A stretch of 64,000 nucleotides of DNA. Origin: Syngnathus acus (lineage: Eukaryota > Chordata > Actinopteri > Syngnathiformes > Syngnathidae). The stretch spans positions 21,240,693-21,304,692 of the forward strand of contig NC_051088.1 in NCBI RefSeq assembly GCF_901709675.1. Reading direction: 5' to 3'. A model generated the notes under the pieces. That model had not been told where the DNA came from. It saw only the letters and a list, made by a program, of their open reading frames with translations, and did no database searches. The number at the start of each line of letters is the position of its first letter. Position 1 is the stretch's first letter. Positions 38,821-52,330 of this stretch are shown here, one piece after another. Both the position numbers and the translations under genes were made by a program.

Positions 38821-41800
38821 TCAGAGGATAAATTCTGACTTCTGAGTGTCTGGGACTCCATCGGGGCAGGAGATTGGGACGTTGGCTGCCACTTCTCTGT
38901 TCCCGTTGGACACGAGACAAGTGCGGATGAAGGTGGCGTTGGCCACGTTGAGGAGGCAAGCGTTCTCCAGCTGAAAATCACACACAATTGGTCACTATGA
39001 CATGACAATGATGGATGGATGGATGGATGGATGGATGGATGGATGGATGGATTTTTCTCCTTTCACTTCATCCATTTCTGTCACATTGCGTGGCAGCTCT
39101 GCAAAACTAAAAAAAGTCCACGTCTATCCTTTCGGATGGTGCGATCACAGATCTCACAATTGTCAAAAAAGTGTGTACGTGAGATGGCCGGCAGCAGAAC
39201 AGGAGCCTTTTCGTGTTGACATAGCATGTCTGCTCACATCAGCACAGTTTACACTGAGCTTCATGCCTGAAGCTTCTACTGAGTGAAGCGCTGACTTTCC
39301 ATGACAGCTCGAGAGCTCAAGTAGCTTCACTACTTCAAATGTTCTGTAAGGGCAACGCGTCAGCCCTCGTCAAATGTCTCCGACTGAGCCACGGGGAACG
39401 CACCGACTGAATTTTCAGTTCGGGGTAGAAATGCATAGAGAAAAGCTTCGCTATATAGTTTGGCTTAAAATAACATTTGTCGGAGTCTTACCTGGTCGTG
39501 GTCTCCCTGTGTGGTGTCGAACAGACTGTAGGCCTGGACCGAAGGCTGCGTCAGAGCCAAAAACTGCTCCAGCTCCACAGGTGCACTCTGTGGAGGACAC
39601 TGAGCTGGACTCTGCTGCTTGTAAGATTGCGGAACCTGCGCTGGGCGTGGCTGCGCAGTGTCCGTCATATGTCCGTAGTGACAAACATTCGGTGCCGACT
39701 GCGGCGCGTTTGAGACGACAGGGTCCGGCAGCACGTCGGGAAGAAAAGCCGTCTGTCTGCCGGGCCGAAGGGTTCCGGACAGGATCTGGGGGTCGGGTGA
39801 CCAAGTCAGGTTGTTCCCCTGTTGCCAATGGTGACTTGAGATGTCGTTAACAAGACTTGGGTGAGGAGCGTGGTTGTCACGGCGACGGGCTTCCTCATTT
39901 GTCCAGCAGCTCTCGCCTGACAGCGCGCTGGCGTCGACACTTCCGGATGCAAAGCGAAGCCCGACGGCCCCGATGGGCAGCTGCTCCAGTGAGGCGGCGG
40001 TAGCGGCCACGCGCCGTTGGGCAGAACTTTGGGCAGAGTCTCGAAAAAAGTCACCGAGTCCAAATCCAACAATGTTGTCGTGTTCTTCTCGATTCCACGC
40101 CGTCTCCGGCGACTCGTGAACGTAAGGCGTGATGTCATTGTTGGTGAGCTCACTGAGTGCGGAGTCATCCATCTGGACCTGGATCATCTTCTCATCCAAG
40201 AGCAACAGTTCCAGATCTTCAGCATTCAAGCCCAGGTTCTCCAAAGCACTGAGGAGTTCACTGTTGGAGCAACTTTCGTCCGCATCCAGAGAAAGAGAGT
40301 CCAAGGTGGCTAGAAGCGGAGCACACACGGACACGTCGCTGCTACATCTCGCCGTCATCTGCCAGCTGTCAACAAATCCCTCCGTCTCCCGTTGCCGGTT
40401 GCCGAGAGGACTGCGAGCCTCTGAATCTGCTTGGCAGACGTAAACTGACTGATCTTGGCTCATCAGCGCTTCCAGTAAGGACTTTGGATGCGTGTTCTCT
40501 GAGATCTTCTCTATTTTCCCCTTCTTGCATTTGCCTTTGCCCTTGAGAGTTTCCGGAAAGCCCCGAAGCGGGTTACCCGTTTGATAGAGCATCGCCTCGC
40601 CGGTGGCGAAGGTGAAAGGGACTTGCATGGAGCGTTTTTTCAGGTGTTCTCCTCCTTCCTCGTCTCTGTTGGAAGAGGAAACGATGATCAAAGATCTGGA
40701 CGAGCGTAACCTCCAGTTGACGTCCTCCACGTACACCAGCGGCCTCTGCGTGGCGATGATGTAGTCCGGTTTGCCGTTTTTGTAGACGAGGCGGGCGTTG
40801 GCTTGGACCCATTTCCATCGGTTGTCCTTGGTGAGCAAGCGGAAGACGGTGAGGCCGCTCTCGCCGGTCTTTATCACTACAATCAAATAAAACAAAAAGG
40901 ATGGTAGAGCGGCATTTGAATGAAATCGAAAATCTCTGGGGAACAACTTTTAACTTACTTCTGACGTGATTCTCCGCACAGTGCAGCATGTCGGCAGCGT
41001 GGATGAACTGGTATCCCGAACCCCGGACACGCAGCTCGGCCTCGGTGTAACCCAGCACGATTTTACCCCTAAAAAACACAAACGTGACACGCTCGGCGTA
41101 CGCTGACGTGAAAGCGGAACAGATCGGCACGAAAAGCGCTTACTTTGCATCGCAGGCCATGGGCGTGAAGTCAAGTTTGTGCTTGGTTCTGAAGATCATG
41201 TTCTTTGTTCTGATCTCCAAGATAGCTGGTGACTGTAGCGGAGTGGCGATGGCAAATAAGGCCAACTGAAGCGGGCCACCTTCCCCGTCAGTGCACTGAG
41301 ATCCACTTTGACCGTGGAGGAATTTCATGCGACCCTGAATGCTCAAGGCCTGAAAGACGGCGAGACAACTCCTTTAATGCCTCGTCTTCTTTTCCCGCTG
41401 TTTGGCGTCATTTTTCTGACTCATCTAACTGGGAAGTATTTTCTCACTACGTTCTGTCAATGAAGATAGAATCAGAGAAAGAGAGTGGCTAGCTAGCTAG
41501 TTGTGCCAGCTAAATTAGCTAACCAAGTTCAGGTATTTGCTAGTGTTGTTTAAAAATTTAAATTTATCATATATTTCAGGGGTTTTCAGCTGGTTTTGTC
41601 CAAGGGACCACCATTATAACCGAGAAGCAACTCGGGGACCACAATATTATTTTAATTTGCACCGAAGGAGGATAGACCTACACAGGCTATTTATTTGCAT
41701 CTCATTTGGATGGGTAAACGATTCACAAAATTAGCTGGAAAATAAATTAAGTCTCAATCATGATTCTATTTTATGCTTTAAAATGTTCCAATTATTTTCC

Positions 41801-44738
41801 ATTTCCGATTTCACTGAACACTTGCAATACCGCCATGGGCCACTAGAGGGACACGGACCACCGGTTGACAATCGCTGGTATATTTGTTGATGCAAACAGT
41901 ATTAAAAGTCTCTAAAAGCAAGTATTAAAGTATTCAAAGCAACATTTCTTTATTTGATCTCACCAAGAAGCCAGAAGAATTGTCCAGTAGGCAGCGGAAG
42001 CGGCAAACAAAGCTTCTCTCCAAGAAGGAGGAGTTTTCTGTAGGAAGCTCATCCGGGTTGTACCTCAGCAGGTAGGGGGAAGCTGGCTCGCCGTCTACTT
42101 GTGCACCACAACATCGATTGTCCTCATACCATTAGAATGTGAAATCAAAGAGATCATTGTAAAATCAAAGTCAAGGTGCCAGACCTGCTGCAGTGTCCAA
42201 GTGGGATCCAACGGGTGGGTTGAGGGCCCAGTGCAGGTTCCTCTTGAACTCTTGCTGGTCTTCGGCGTGAATCAGCTCCAACACGCTGTGATGCATCACG
42301 TCCGTCTGACGGGAAAAACACGGCAAACGAGGACTTTGAATTTTAAACGTACGTGCCTCCCAAAATTTTAACGTATGGTTAATATCTTTGATGATCGTAA
42401 GTGTGTGTGTGCTGCTTTTTGCCAGGTGTTTTTCCCGTTTCCTTGCTGATCGTGTACCTGATGGAAGCCGAGGTAATCCCGAATGGTGTGAGAGCAATAA
42501 AAAATGATTCCCTCCGCTGTGATCACCAAAACAAATCCAGGCAGAGCCTGCAGAGACAACAACACTCGAGACGATTAAAGATGGTGTCGTTTCGTCTCAC
42601 CTGGTAGATTGGCGATATTAGACAAGCAACACACAGCACACACACAAAAAAAAGACCAAAACTTGTAAATCAAGGTGCGACTGTTTATTGAAATACATTT
42701 ACCTGAAGCAGAAGCTCCCCTTCTGGCTCGGTCTGTTCCGGCACCCGGCCGTCGAGGTGCTCAGTACTTTTGCTCGTGCCATTGGAGAGATGTTTTTTCA
42801 ACGCCACTTGAGAGAAGCAAACAAAAAAGGAGGGTTGAGGACCAATTCGTCATTTGGATCAGCAGATTGTGAGGTTGCAATTGGATTGAGTCCAGGGAAA
42901 TGGATAGACAGATAGACAACTAGCTAAACGGGTAGCTAGACGGTTAGCTAGACGGCTAGCTAGACGGCTAGCTAGACGGTTAGCCTAGACAGCTAGCCTA
43001 GACAGCTAGCCTTGACAGCTAGCCTTGACAGCTAGCCTTGACAGCTAGCTTGACAGCTAGCTTGACAGCTAGCTTGACAGCTAGCTTGACAGCTAGCTTG
43101 ACAGCTAGCTTGACAGCTAGCAAGCTGTCAGACAGACAGACGGACAGACAGACAGACGGACAGACAGACAGACAGACAGAGATAGATCAGAGGCGTCAAA
43201 TGTTTTTGCTGCCCCCTCCATTTTTGTTATTTTTAGATAACCTTTTGCAGCTCACCAAATGATATTTTAATTAAATGTCCCGGGCGGCTAGAAAAGGGTG
43301 GGCCGGGCTGAGATTGGAAACACCTGATATGTGCAGACCAGTTCAGCTGCCATAACAAAAGAGTGTAAGCTACCCAAGTCAAAAGTTGAAAAATGGGTCC
43401 TCGAGCCCCCCCGCCCTTTTGCACAAAGTCTGTAAAGTGGTGTGAGTGGATTATCTTGCTGTGTTTGTACTCCCCAAAGCTTTCATCTCCTCCTCCCACC
43501 TCCTCAGACCTACATTACTGTGTGTCTGCGACTTTAGGGAGGGAGAGAGAGGGAGGTCATCGAATGGCCACAGGCTGACCTACAATCCATTAAAGAGCGC
43601 ATTCAGACACCGCCATGAGCTCGGGGTTATCCAGGGGTGACGAGTCGACACACTCGATGTGGAGGAAGCCAGAAATAAGGACCCGGCCAATCGGGTTAGC
43701 CGATTCATCGACGTCCTTAATCTCGGGGTATTGATAATTTTGTCTGTCGATCTTATCTTCCACTAGAGAGGTCTGAAAAACGCTTTTGGTTTTTATTTGA
43801 GAGAATGACTTTGAGCCGTTAAAATCGTTTGTATTGTTTCACAGTTATTGTTGGATGCTTGAAGATTAAAAAAAAGATTGAAACGTGCAGTTTGATGCTG
43901 CATGTCAAGGCAGGCTTTTTAAGGATGGGTGATCGGTCAGAAAAATTGAACCCCTAGTTTAAACGCTTTCAGATCAACTCAAAATCCTTGTAGTCTTGAA
44001 ACCTTTTTGATATTTCATACCTGAAAAGAATCTCTTGGCCCGAATGTAACTGACACACAGCCTCAGGATGGACAGTTTGTCCAGACTGGAGATGACATCC
44101 TCAGGGAAGGGCAGCAAGCCGGCCAGTCGGTCCAGCTCCAAGTTCAGACGGTCCCGATGCCGTTTAGACGGGTTGGACTTGTCCCCGTCGATCGGGGTAA
44201 CTTTGGTTCTGGTTGTGAGTGGGAGGACATCAAGAGCGTGACTGAGACGGATCCTGATACATTGTGTGAATACAGTGAAATTCTTTTCTACTATTCCAAC
44301 TTTTCTGATCTGATTCAAAGCATTCAAAAGATCTGCAAAATTCAAGACTTGGTAGGCATTCGGTGCAAGAATTCAAAAGTTCTTCAGCATTCCCATTCCA
44401 AATTCAAACTGTTTGTATCTCTTATTTATTCTTATTTAACTGCAACTGCAAATGATGTGCAAATCAACTTTAACTCAAGTTAAAGCTGTGTCCAGTTAAT
44501 TATACTGAGTCAAACAATCACCGCCAGTGGAACAATTTGCAGAAGTTAAAACACCGTAATCAACATGTGTATCCACTTTTTGTAGCATTTTATCACATTA
44601 TATTTCGAAGGTAAAAAACACGTGCCTTGACCAATCAAAAAATGTAATGATGCACAGCTTTTTATTTGTATTTTTTTGCCCAAATGACACACATTACCCC
44701 TTTTGAAGCGGTTTTCTTCTCTTGCGTCCAGCGTACAT
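38821..44738 (-). CDS. ahr1: Aryl hydrocarbon receptor 1
   Basis: A ligand-activated bHLH-PAS transcription factor that pairs with ARNT and binds xenobiotic response elements. Coding exons: 44738-44698, 44208-44021, 42806-42703, 42547-42458, 42305-42185, 42094-41964, 41349-41144, 41068-40959, 40876-40735, 40665-39492 and 38970-38821. Phases agree and give 818 aa. The N-terminus [13 protein letters not shown] is the AHR1 type, with a basic NLS. The DNA-binding basic region [11 protein letters not shown] starts at residue 26. PAS-A begins near 112 ([20 protein letters not shown]). PAS-B, the ligand pocket, is about 260-340 ([20 protein letters not shown]). It is followed by [20 protein letters not shown] and a long acidic, then Gln/Pro-rich transactivation region in the 1.17-kb exon. 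The linker [10 protein letters not shown] before the basic region lacks the usual proline run. The orthology call as AHR1 rests on the N-terminus and linkage to ahr2. Confidence 0.96.
39008..39051 (+). repeat. (GGAT)n microsatellite in ahr1 intron 10
   Basis: Ten or so ATGG units lie directly upstream of the last ahr1 exon, which starts at 38970 on the minus strand. Confidence 0.95.
41578..41878 (+). mobile_element. hAT-like non-autonomous element in ahr1 intron 6
   Basis: It starts AGGGGTTTTCAGCTGGTTTT and ends CCGGTTGACAATCGCTG, whose reverse complement resembles the start. The repeated wording 'gggaccacc' and 'ggaccacc' near each end supports this. The family is common in fish. No coding capacity remains. 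Confidence 0.6.
42915..43190 (+). repeat. GACAGCTAGCTT minisatellite joined to a GACA array
   Basis: Units of 12-13 bp run from TAGACGGTTAGC types at the left, through TAGACAGCTAGCC and TTGACAGCTAGCC, to at least seven uniform TTGACAGCTAGC units. The array ends at an inverted GCAAGCTGTC, then (CAGA)n to 43186. It lies in ahr1 intron 2. One frame encodes a TASL repeat, but this is not a gene. Confidence 0.92.
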
Positions 44739-46101
44739 GTTGGCTCCAAGTTAGTCCCAATCGAGCGGCTCATCCACCAAGCGGAATTCTAGCCAGCCGG
44801 AGGTGCAAAAGTGTCCCAACATCCGAAAGCGGTTCCGCTGAAAGGACTACAAGCACACGATCGATGTTAAGAAGCAAACAACAACCGACGTCATTTGACA
44901 ATGACAATGTTCCTCGTGTCTCAGGTAGACTTCAGTATCACAATATTGTGTCAAATAGCTAAAACATCGTTTGTGGTCCTCTTCTCCCCTTTCCACCGCC
45001 GCCCACCTCCTTATCCAAAATCCCGAGACGGTGGTTGCGGTGGACTCAGTTGACGCGGCGGGGAGGGAGGGAGGGGTGAGTAGGTTGGGAGGGGGCGATT
45101 AGGGGGGGGCAATCCCCTCACCACCTCATCCTGTCTCCCCCTCCTCATCTTCTCACCATCATTCTCTCACCACATCATCCTGTCCAACCTCCATCCCCTC
45201 ACCACCTCATCCCGGCATCATCCCAGCATCTCCTTCCTTTCAGTGGCTTTCGGAAGAGGAGCTGAAAATAAAACACAATCGGTGCTTTCACAACGGTGTC
45301 TTCTCGCTGGGAGGTAAAGTCGACAAATAGTCGTGCCAGCTGTGTGCAGGTTAACAAAGTCAACTTTTGCACGTCGTTATACTGACACCGAGTGGACGCT
45401 ATTGAGCACTGCCATCACTAAAACAAGCGTTACCATTTCCCGATCAAATTCACAATTAGTTGCGTTACTAAATTTAACAAATGTATTACCTACGTAAAAA
45501 CGTAATAAAAAGAAATGAACGAAAACAAATTTAAGCTGCTTTTCTCAGCGTCACTGTGCCATCAGAGCATTATTTATTGTGGCCATCGTGAACAGAAGAT
45601 TAATTTTTCATTTCATTGACAAAAAAAGATACACATTCTGACATAGATATGTGTTGCTGTACACAATTTGCGACAGTACGTATTTAAAAACTGAACACGC
45701 AAAACAAACACACACCACTAAATGCATACTGCAGTGAGGATCCTGCGGTTCTGTGTGATTCAAGGAGGTCGAGTGAGAGTGAGTGATACAGAAGACCACA
45801 AAGTTCAAGTGAATATATATTTTTTTTAAACATTTGAAATTTCGAGATTCTAATTATAAAAAAAAACAGCCATTTTGATTTTTTTATATACAGGTTGTGA
45901 CAATTCAGAATGTGGTTTCTACCCAGGAAGGAGCCTCAAATTGAAACTTTTTGGGAGCAGCTTAGTGCTAAACTTCCACTCTTTGGTGATGATCCATGTT
46001 TCAAAACACAAATTAAACTCCAGATGATCTTTCTTGGCTTATTTCGTTATCCAGAGCTATTTGTCTTTCTCTTAAGCACATTTCCGGGGATCCGTTGTCT
46101 T
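44739..46101. other. Interval between ahr2 stop and ahr1 start
   Basis: These 1.36 kb should hold the ahr1 promoter and 5' UTR and the ahr2 3' UTR. A degenerate CTCACCACCTCATCC repeat lies at about 45112-45230. A candidate minus-strand AATAAA for ahr2 is at 45573-45578, about 530 bp after its stop. No further gene was seen. Confidence 0.55.
45112..45230 (+). repeat. Degenerate CTCACCACCTCATCC minisatellite
   Basis: About five imperfect pyrimidine-rich units built on CTCACCACCTCATCCTGTC lie about 400 bp upstream of the ahr1 start codon, inside its likely promoter. Confidence 0.7.
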
Positions 46102-49100
46102 TCAGTTGATGTTCCCGTTTGCTCTGTGAGGAGCAGAAGTTCCCGTTGCGCAATGAGGAAATGCCATGCCGCCATTTGCGATAACCGAGTGGCTGATGAG
46201 CTGTGAAAGAAAAGTAATTGGAAGCTCAATTGCAAATCAAAACAGTCAAGCTGGTTTTCAGTGATGTTTTTTTTACCTGGTTGCCGAGGTTGAAGCATGG
46301 CTGCTGCTGCATCTGCAGGTTGCCCGGGTTCACACTATTTGGAGCCATTTGGTGGGAAAGCGGCGCCATATCTAAGTTGAACAAAGACTCGTTGCCGCCG
46401 TCCTGGTTAAAGCAGGAGGGACCGGAAATGTGACCGCTGCTGTGTTTCAATCTTTGCGGAATCTGTCTTACGTTGGGAGGCACAAAGGGGGGGTTGATTC
46501 TGAATACGCTTGATGTCGTGACAGGCGCCCCCATGATGCCTTGCTCAACGGGAAATGAAGTCATTGAACTGTACGCAACGGCCGGATTAGGCTGAAAATC
46601 TGCCAATCGGGTGATGCCCGTCAGTCCGTCTGAAATGAGCTGCGGCCGCGGTGGCTGCTCGAGCTGCCAAGACTGTCTCAGGTTCTGCGGTTCTTGACCG
46701 GGAAGCACGAAGCGGCTGTCCATGCAACTGGACGCCGCCGGATCTGCCGCGATCACCGAGCCATTGGGAACATTTTGGGTGTTGACGTGGTTTGAGTTCC
46801 TCTGACCATACTGTAAGCTAAATGCAGGCTGTCTTTGTGTACGGTGCTCCGTTGACAGGTGGCCGTTTGGTTGAACCATTTGATTGGGATAAATCTGACA
46901 TGATTGCTTATGCCAGAAAACTCCTTGGTTATTGTCCATGAAACTCACCTGAACACTGCTCAGGTTTTGTGTCTCGGCACAGGAGTCCACGAAACGGGGG
47001 TCAAAGATGGGCTCTGCCACTGGAAGGTTTAAACCAGAAGAATTCATCTGAGGAAGATCTATTAGGGTCCGTTCCACCATCCCCACATGTGGTTCCTCAG
47101 ACATCTGCCCACTGCTGGCTAATAACTGGTCCAGAGGGTCTTGAGCCCAGCTCAAGTTTTGTACCGACCCTTGACAAGCAGAAGCCTGGCTCTGGAAGTT
47201 CAAAGTTGGCACGCGGGTATCCAGCCGCTCAGGTAACTTTAGCGCAGCCTCTTTTTGAAGCTGCTCCTCCACGTACAACAGGACGTCATCCACGATAACG
47301 TCGTTCAAGTCGTCGGCCAGGTCGCAGCTGTTGTTTCTTACCTTCAGAAGAGTGCTTTCCCAGCTCTTGAGCTCATCGGCGCTCACATCCACTGTCTCTG
47401 CGAGGTTGCCGTCCCCCAGGATCTGCTGCAGAGTCTCCATCATGTCCTGGATGGCGTCCTCAGACTTGATCATGCTCTCGACAGCAGCTTTGGGCGACGG
47501 GTGCTGCCAGAAATCTCCGCGAACGCCGATTGTGGCGTGCGTGTCCTTAAAGGCGTCGTCGTTAAGCGTGTTGGCGCTCTTGTGCTGGCAGTAGACAGTT
47601 TGACCCTGGTTCACAATGCAGCTCTGGAGCGAGTTGGGTCTGACCGAGTACTCATCGAGCTTCCTCTGCTTTGCGGGCGAGCAGGTGTCGGGCATGTCGA
47701 CGGTCGGTGCCTTATCGTACAACAGCGCCTCTCCGGTGGTGAGGCTAAACGACTGCTGCAGCCGATGTAGACGAACGTGTTCCTCTCCTTCTTCATTTCT
47801 GCAACCCAGAAAAGGATCAATCCAGCCATGACCTCAAGAACTTGTTTAGAACAATCAGGGAGATTAACAAACAACAATGACAAAAACAGGACTAACAGGT
47901 ACCAAAACCTCTCATCAGGCTTAGTGCTAATTACTTGTTAGCATATTTACCATTAGACGCTGTGGTAATGACTTGTAACTGTATTTAATGATCCGGAAAG
48001 ACGGTAAATGACAAAAGACGCATCTTGTAAGGAATCCGTCAACACGCCCCAAAATCATTAGGTCCCGTAACGAGACGCTTGCCAATCACCCCGGTGTCAT
48101 AAAAAAATGTATCTTGTCCTGTCCAAAGACAAGTTGGCTCGACAAAGGCTCCACCCTCCTCCACCCAGGATGGACTGATATAGAACTACGGCATCTCTGG
48201 TAACTTACGTCAAAACTCTCTGGCGGGCCACGATGAAATCTGGCTTTCCTTCTTTTAAGATGAACCTGGCGTTGGCCTGGACCCAGAGCCACGTTCCATT
48301 TTTAGTCAGCAGTCTGAAGACGGTAAAACCACTTTCTCCTGTTTTGATCACTACACAAACAAAGAGAATTCAGCTCAGGACATACCTTAAATGTACTTCA
48401 ACCTACGTAAGAACAGTGTGACTCACTCCTGACGTGGTTGTCAGCGCAGTACATCATGTCCGCAGCGTGGATGAAGTTATAACCGGAACCCTTCATGCAG
48501 AGTTCTGCTTCGCTGTAACCCAGAAACACCTTCCCCCTGAGGAGGAAACGCAAAGTCCCATCACCGTCCGATCTGGTGGCAAATCACAACTACGGCAGTC
48601 TACCGGCTGTCAATGGCCATCGGCGTAAAGTCCAGCTTGTGCTTGGTCTGGAACATGACCGTCTTGGTGCGGATCTCCAAGATGGACGGCGGCTGCACGG
48701 GTATGGCAATGGCAAACAGAGCCAGCTGTGGGGGAACCCGCTCGCCAAGCTCCGACACCCGGTTCTGACCGTGGAGAAACTTCAGGCGTCCGCAGAAGTT
48801 GATTGCCTGGAGGCAAAAAAAACAGAACCACGTCAGAACAAGTTCAAATCCAACGTTGGACCTATTTTTCTCTACCACAAAGCCAGATGAGTGGTCAAGC
48901 AAACATCGGAACCGGCAGCAGAAATTCCTCTCCAGGAAAGAAGAGTTTTCTGGAGGTATGACTTGCGGGTTGTAGGTTCTCAGGTTGGTGCTGACTTCAC
49001 TGCTGCTTTGCTCATCTACGTGGAAATACGCGCAAAGCATGTCAACGTTTACACTCGTCTTTGGATGACGCAAGGATGACTTACCGCCGCCCTCTGCGAG

Positions 49101-52100
49101 GCCGTCCCGCTGGCTGGAATGCGGATCGAAAGCAAAGTGAAGCTGGCGTCTGAAAAGAGCTCGATCGTTGGTGTGGATCAACTCAAAGATGCTCTGGTGG
49201 ATGACATCGGACTGCAACGGAGAGACGTGAATTAAGACACCGAATCTCAACGCACGGGAAGAAATGAATCCAAACGGTGACTGAGTGACTGTTGACTGAA
49301 GTCAGCTGGGATAAGGTCAGCTTGTTCTCACCTGGTGGAAGCCCAGGAAGTCCTGTATGGTGGGCGAGGCATAGAAGACATAACCTTCGGTGGTCACCAC
49401 TAACACAAAGCCATTCAATGCCTGTAGAAATAAAAAACACTCAAGTTGACAAAATAACTTGACATTCTTGGTTCAAAGATCAATCGGACCTGACCTGGAG
49501 GAGCAGGTCTCCCTCTGAGAAGCTGACTCCATCCAAGGAGGACACTTGGGAGGTCCCGGTGGAGGACAAGAGTGCATTGTGGACATCTCCCCACAGCTTT
49601 TGACTTGTCATGCAGGAGCCATTCTGACCATTCCTGAGGGTAGCTATTGAAGAAGAAGTTAGCTTTTAGCTTTAGCAAGTGATTTTCGAAGGTTTAAAAT
49701 TAGTTTTAGCTACAAAAATTAGCTTTAGCTAAAAGCTAAATGAAATTAGCTTTTAGCCTTGAAGAAGTTAGCTTTGAGCTTTTTTTTTTTCATATATGTG
49801 CCAATCTTCAATGTTTCGTGCACTTTTAACTTGGTGTGAGAACTTAAGTGAAGTTACCGTGAATGTTCTACCCAAGTTTGATTTAAAAAGAAAAAAAAAA
49901 GAAGACTAACATAGAATCACAGTGGAACTTTATTCTGGTTGTTTTTTAACAACGCGGTGTTTTCTGGGTCAGAAATATAAACCGATTCAGTCATCCAGCC
50001 TTGAGTGTCTTGTGCAATAAGGAGAGCAGAAATGTGTCAGGTTTTAGCAGGGTGGAGCCGGCAAGTGTTTCCTGTTATCTTACAACATTGTCACTCAACA
50101 AGTCGCTCTCATCCGCCTCTCGAGTTTATCAAGCAGCGCTAATCACTGCCAGGAAACAAGACCGGGCACCTAAAAATATCCTCTTGCAGAGGAAGCAGGT
50201 GATTTTCAAAGGTTTAAAATTAGTGACAGACAAGAACAAACATGAGTCACTGTGTTGATTTTGAAATAAAAAAAAAAAAACAGAAGAGAAGTTGACTCCT
50301 TGTAACTCTGATTCACATGCAGATCATGAGAACAACCGCCACCATAATTATGACCTGGTGACCGCAACTATTTTGGTGAAGGCGCAAGACAAACATATTT
50401 GAACTGGAATGACCTAGCTGTGCACCTGAACTAGATCATAAGCAGAGTTGGATGCTTTCATTTTGTAGCTCGTGTCAAGTAGAAAATGCTTGAATGCTAG
50501 CTTCAAGCCTGAAATATGAAGGAAAATATGAATTGTGTATGTACAAAAAATCAAACAAACACACACACAATACCGTTGGCTCTCACTATTTGCCAACAAT
50601 TCTCTTCACTTTAAACTCCAAGAGCTGAATCGTGCTATTGTTCCACCTTTGGGTTTGCGGGAGGAGCGCTATGTGCGGGCTTTTTATTTGGGTGTCTCTT
50701 TTTTTGGGGGGGGGGGGGGGTGACTTGGAGATCAACATCACCATCACTACCTTTCACTCTTGGCAACGCTTGTTCTGTCTGATTCTCAACGGGCAGGTTT
50801 GGGCACGAAAGGTGAAAAGAGAAAATTCTTGTCAGGTCTGGAATCAGAGCGCTCGAAAGTTCTACCCACTTCAACAAGTCACTTGGAATCGTGTTTCTTG
50901 ATGAACTATTTCACAAGTATTTATTCGAAAAAAAACGGGACGAGTTGAGGAGTTAATGAGCAGTGTATGAATAGCAAAGAAAAGTCGACGTCGAGTAGTT
51001 TCACCGGAGGGCAACAATATGCATTCTTAATAAGTTGAAAAGAAAGGGTCAGAAAATGACAAAAAAGAAAAAAGCAAGGTTTAATTGTTTTAAAACAACT
51101 AATGGAAATGTGGTCAATTTGCACTGGTAGTTGTTTACGTCTTCTCTTCCCTAAACACACGCAAAGGCACGCACGCACGCAGATGATCTTGCACACAAGC
51201 ACACATACAACAAAGCCTTGCGTGCAAACTTTCAACCTCCAGCATCCTGAGCGGAGAGAGGAGAGGAAGGAGGCTGGTTGAGGAAAAGACGGAAAAAAAG
51301 ATGGAAAACATTTAGTAGTGCGCACGCATGCTTTTTAACCAGCTCCAATAACTGATCGCTCTGTCTTGAATTTGAAAAAAAAAAAAAATTTTGTTTTTTA
51401 CTAAAGATGAGTTCAGTGAATGTGCATATGAAACTGGTGCGGTTTGGTACCTCCAGCAACGTTAAGAACCACTGGCTTAGATGCAATAGACCCTCCCGAA
51501 GAAGAGACTGAAGGAAGAACTGCCCCCCATAAGCTCAGAAACACACATATTGAAAAAGAGGAAGCTTGTTGTCCCTCACCGGACCAATCACATTTGAGTA
51601 TGGTCAGATACTTTATGTGTGATCGATATTTTTTTTATATGGCTATAAATCACCAGTAGTTCAAATCAAGTAAACACCTAAAATATTTTATTCTTGGCTT
51701 GACAATGAATTTTTCGTCCGATACCGATGATCTGTATATCAGGTAATCTGCCTTTATTTCCGATCATTTCCATCGTTACGTCACCGAAGCACTAGCCTTA
51801 TTTTTGTTATTGTGAGTTTCAATCCACAGCACATTCGAGATCATCATTGATCTTGCCGTGTTGACTTTGACTTGTGTGCTCACCCGGCGTGTGAGCCAAG
51901 AGGCTAGCATTTATTGCTGTTCTCAAAATAAATACTGTGTCTAAAAATAATCGGGCACAGGAATGTAGCACATATGGTTACTAATGCCTTCAAGAGCTTC
52001 ATTGGATTCTTACATGAGTCACAAGCAAGAAACAAACATGAGTGTGTGTGAACTTTAAACTATTGACCCTGAACACGATAGGACACAAACTCCTTAGTCC

Positions 52101-52291
52101 TGACACTGGAATCTATGAGGTCATCACCAGTACCCCCAAAAAATACTAAGTTAAATTGATTTGAGATTGATTTATCATCCATAACATTACTACTGATGAG
52201 GTATTCCGTAGTTAAATAAACAGTGTCAGTCATATGTATTGTCTTTGCTACACTGAGTCATGACGAAGGCAATAGTCATTGTTGTGTGTTT

Positions 52292-52330
<39 letters not shown>

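Noticed and set aside
42915-43190. CRISPR-like array
   Set aside because: The repeats are contiguous without unique spacers and sit in a vertebrate intron, so this is a minisatellite.
43038-43262. TASLTASL repeat open frame
   Set aside because: It is the minisatellite in ahr1 intron 2 read in one frame, with no start context or homology.
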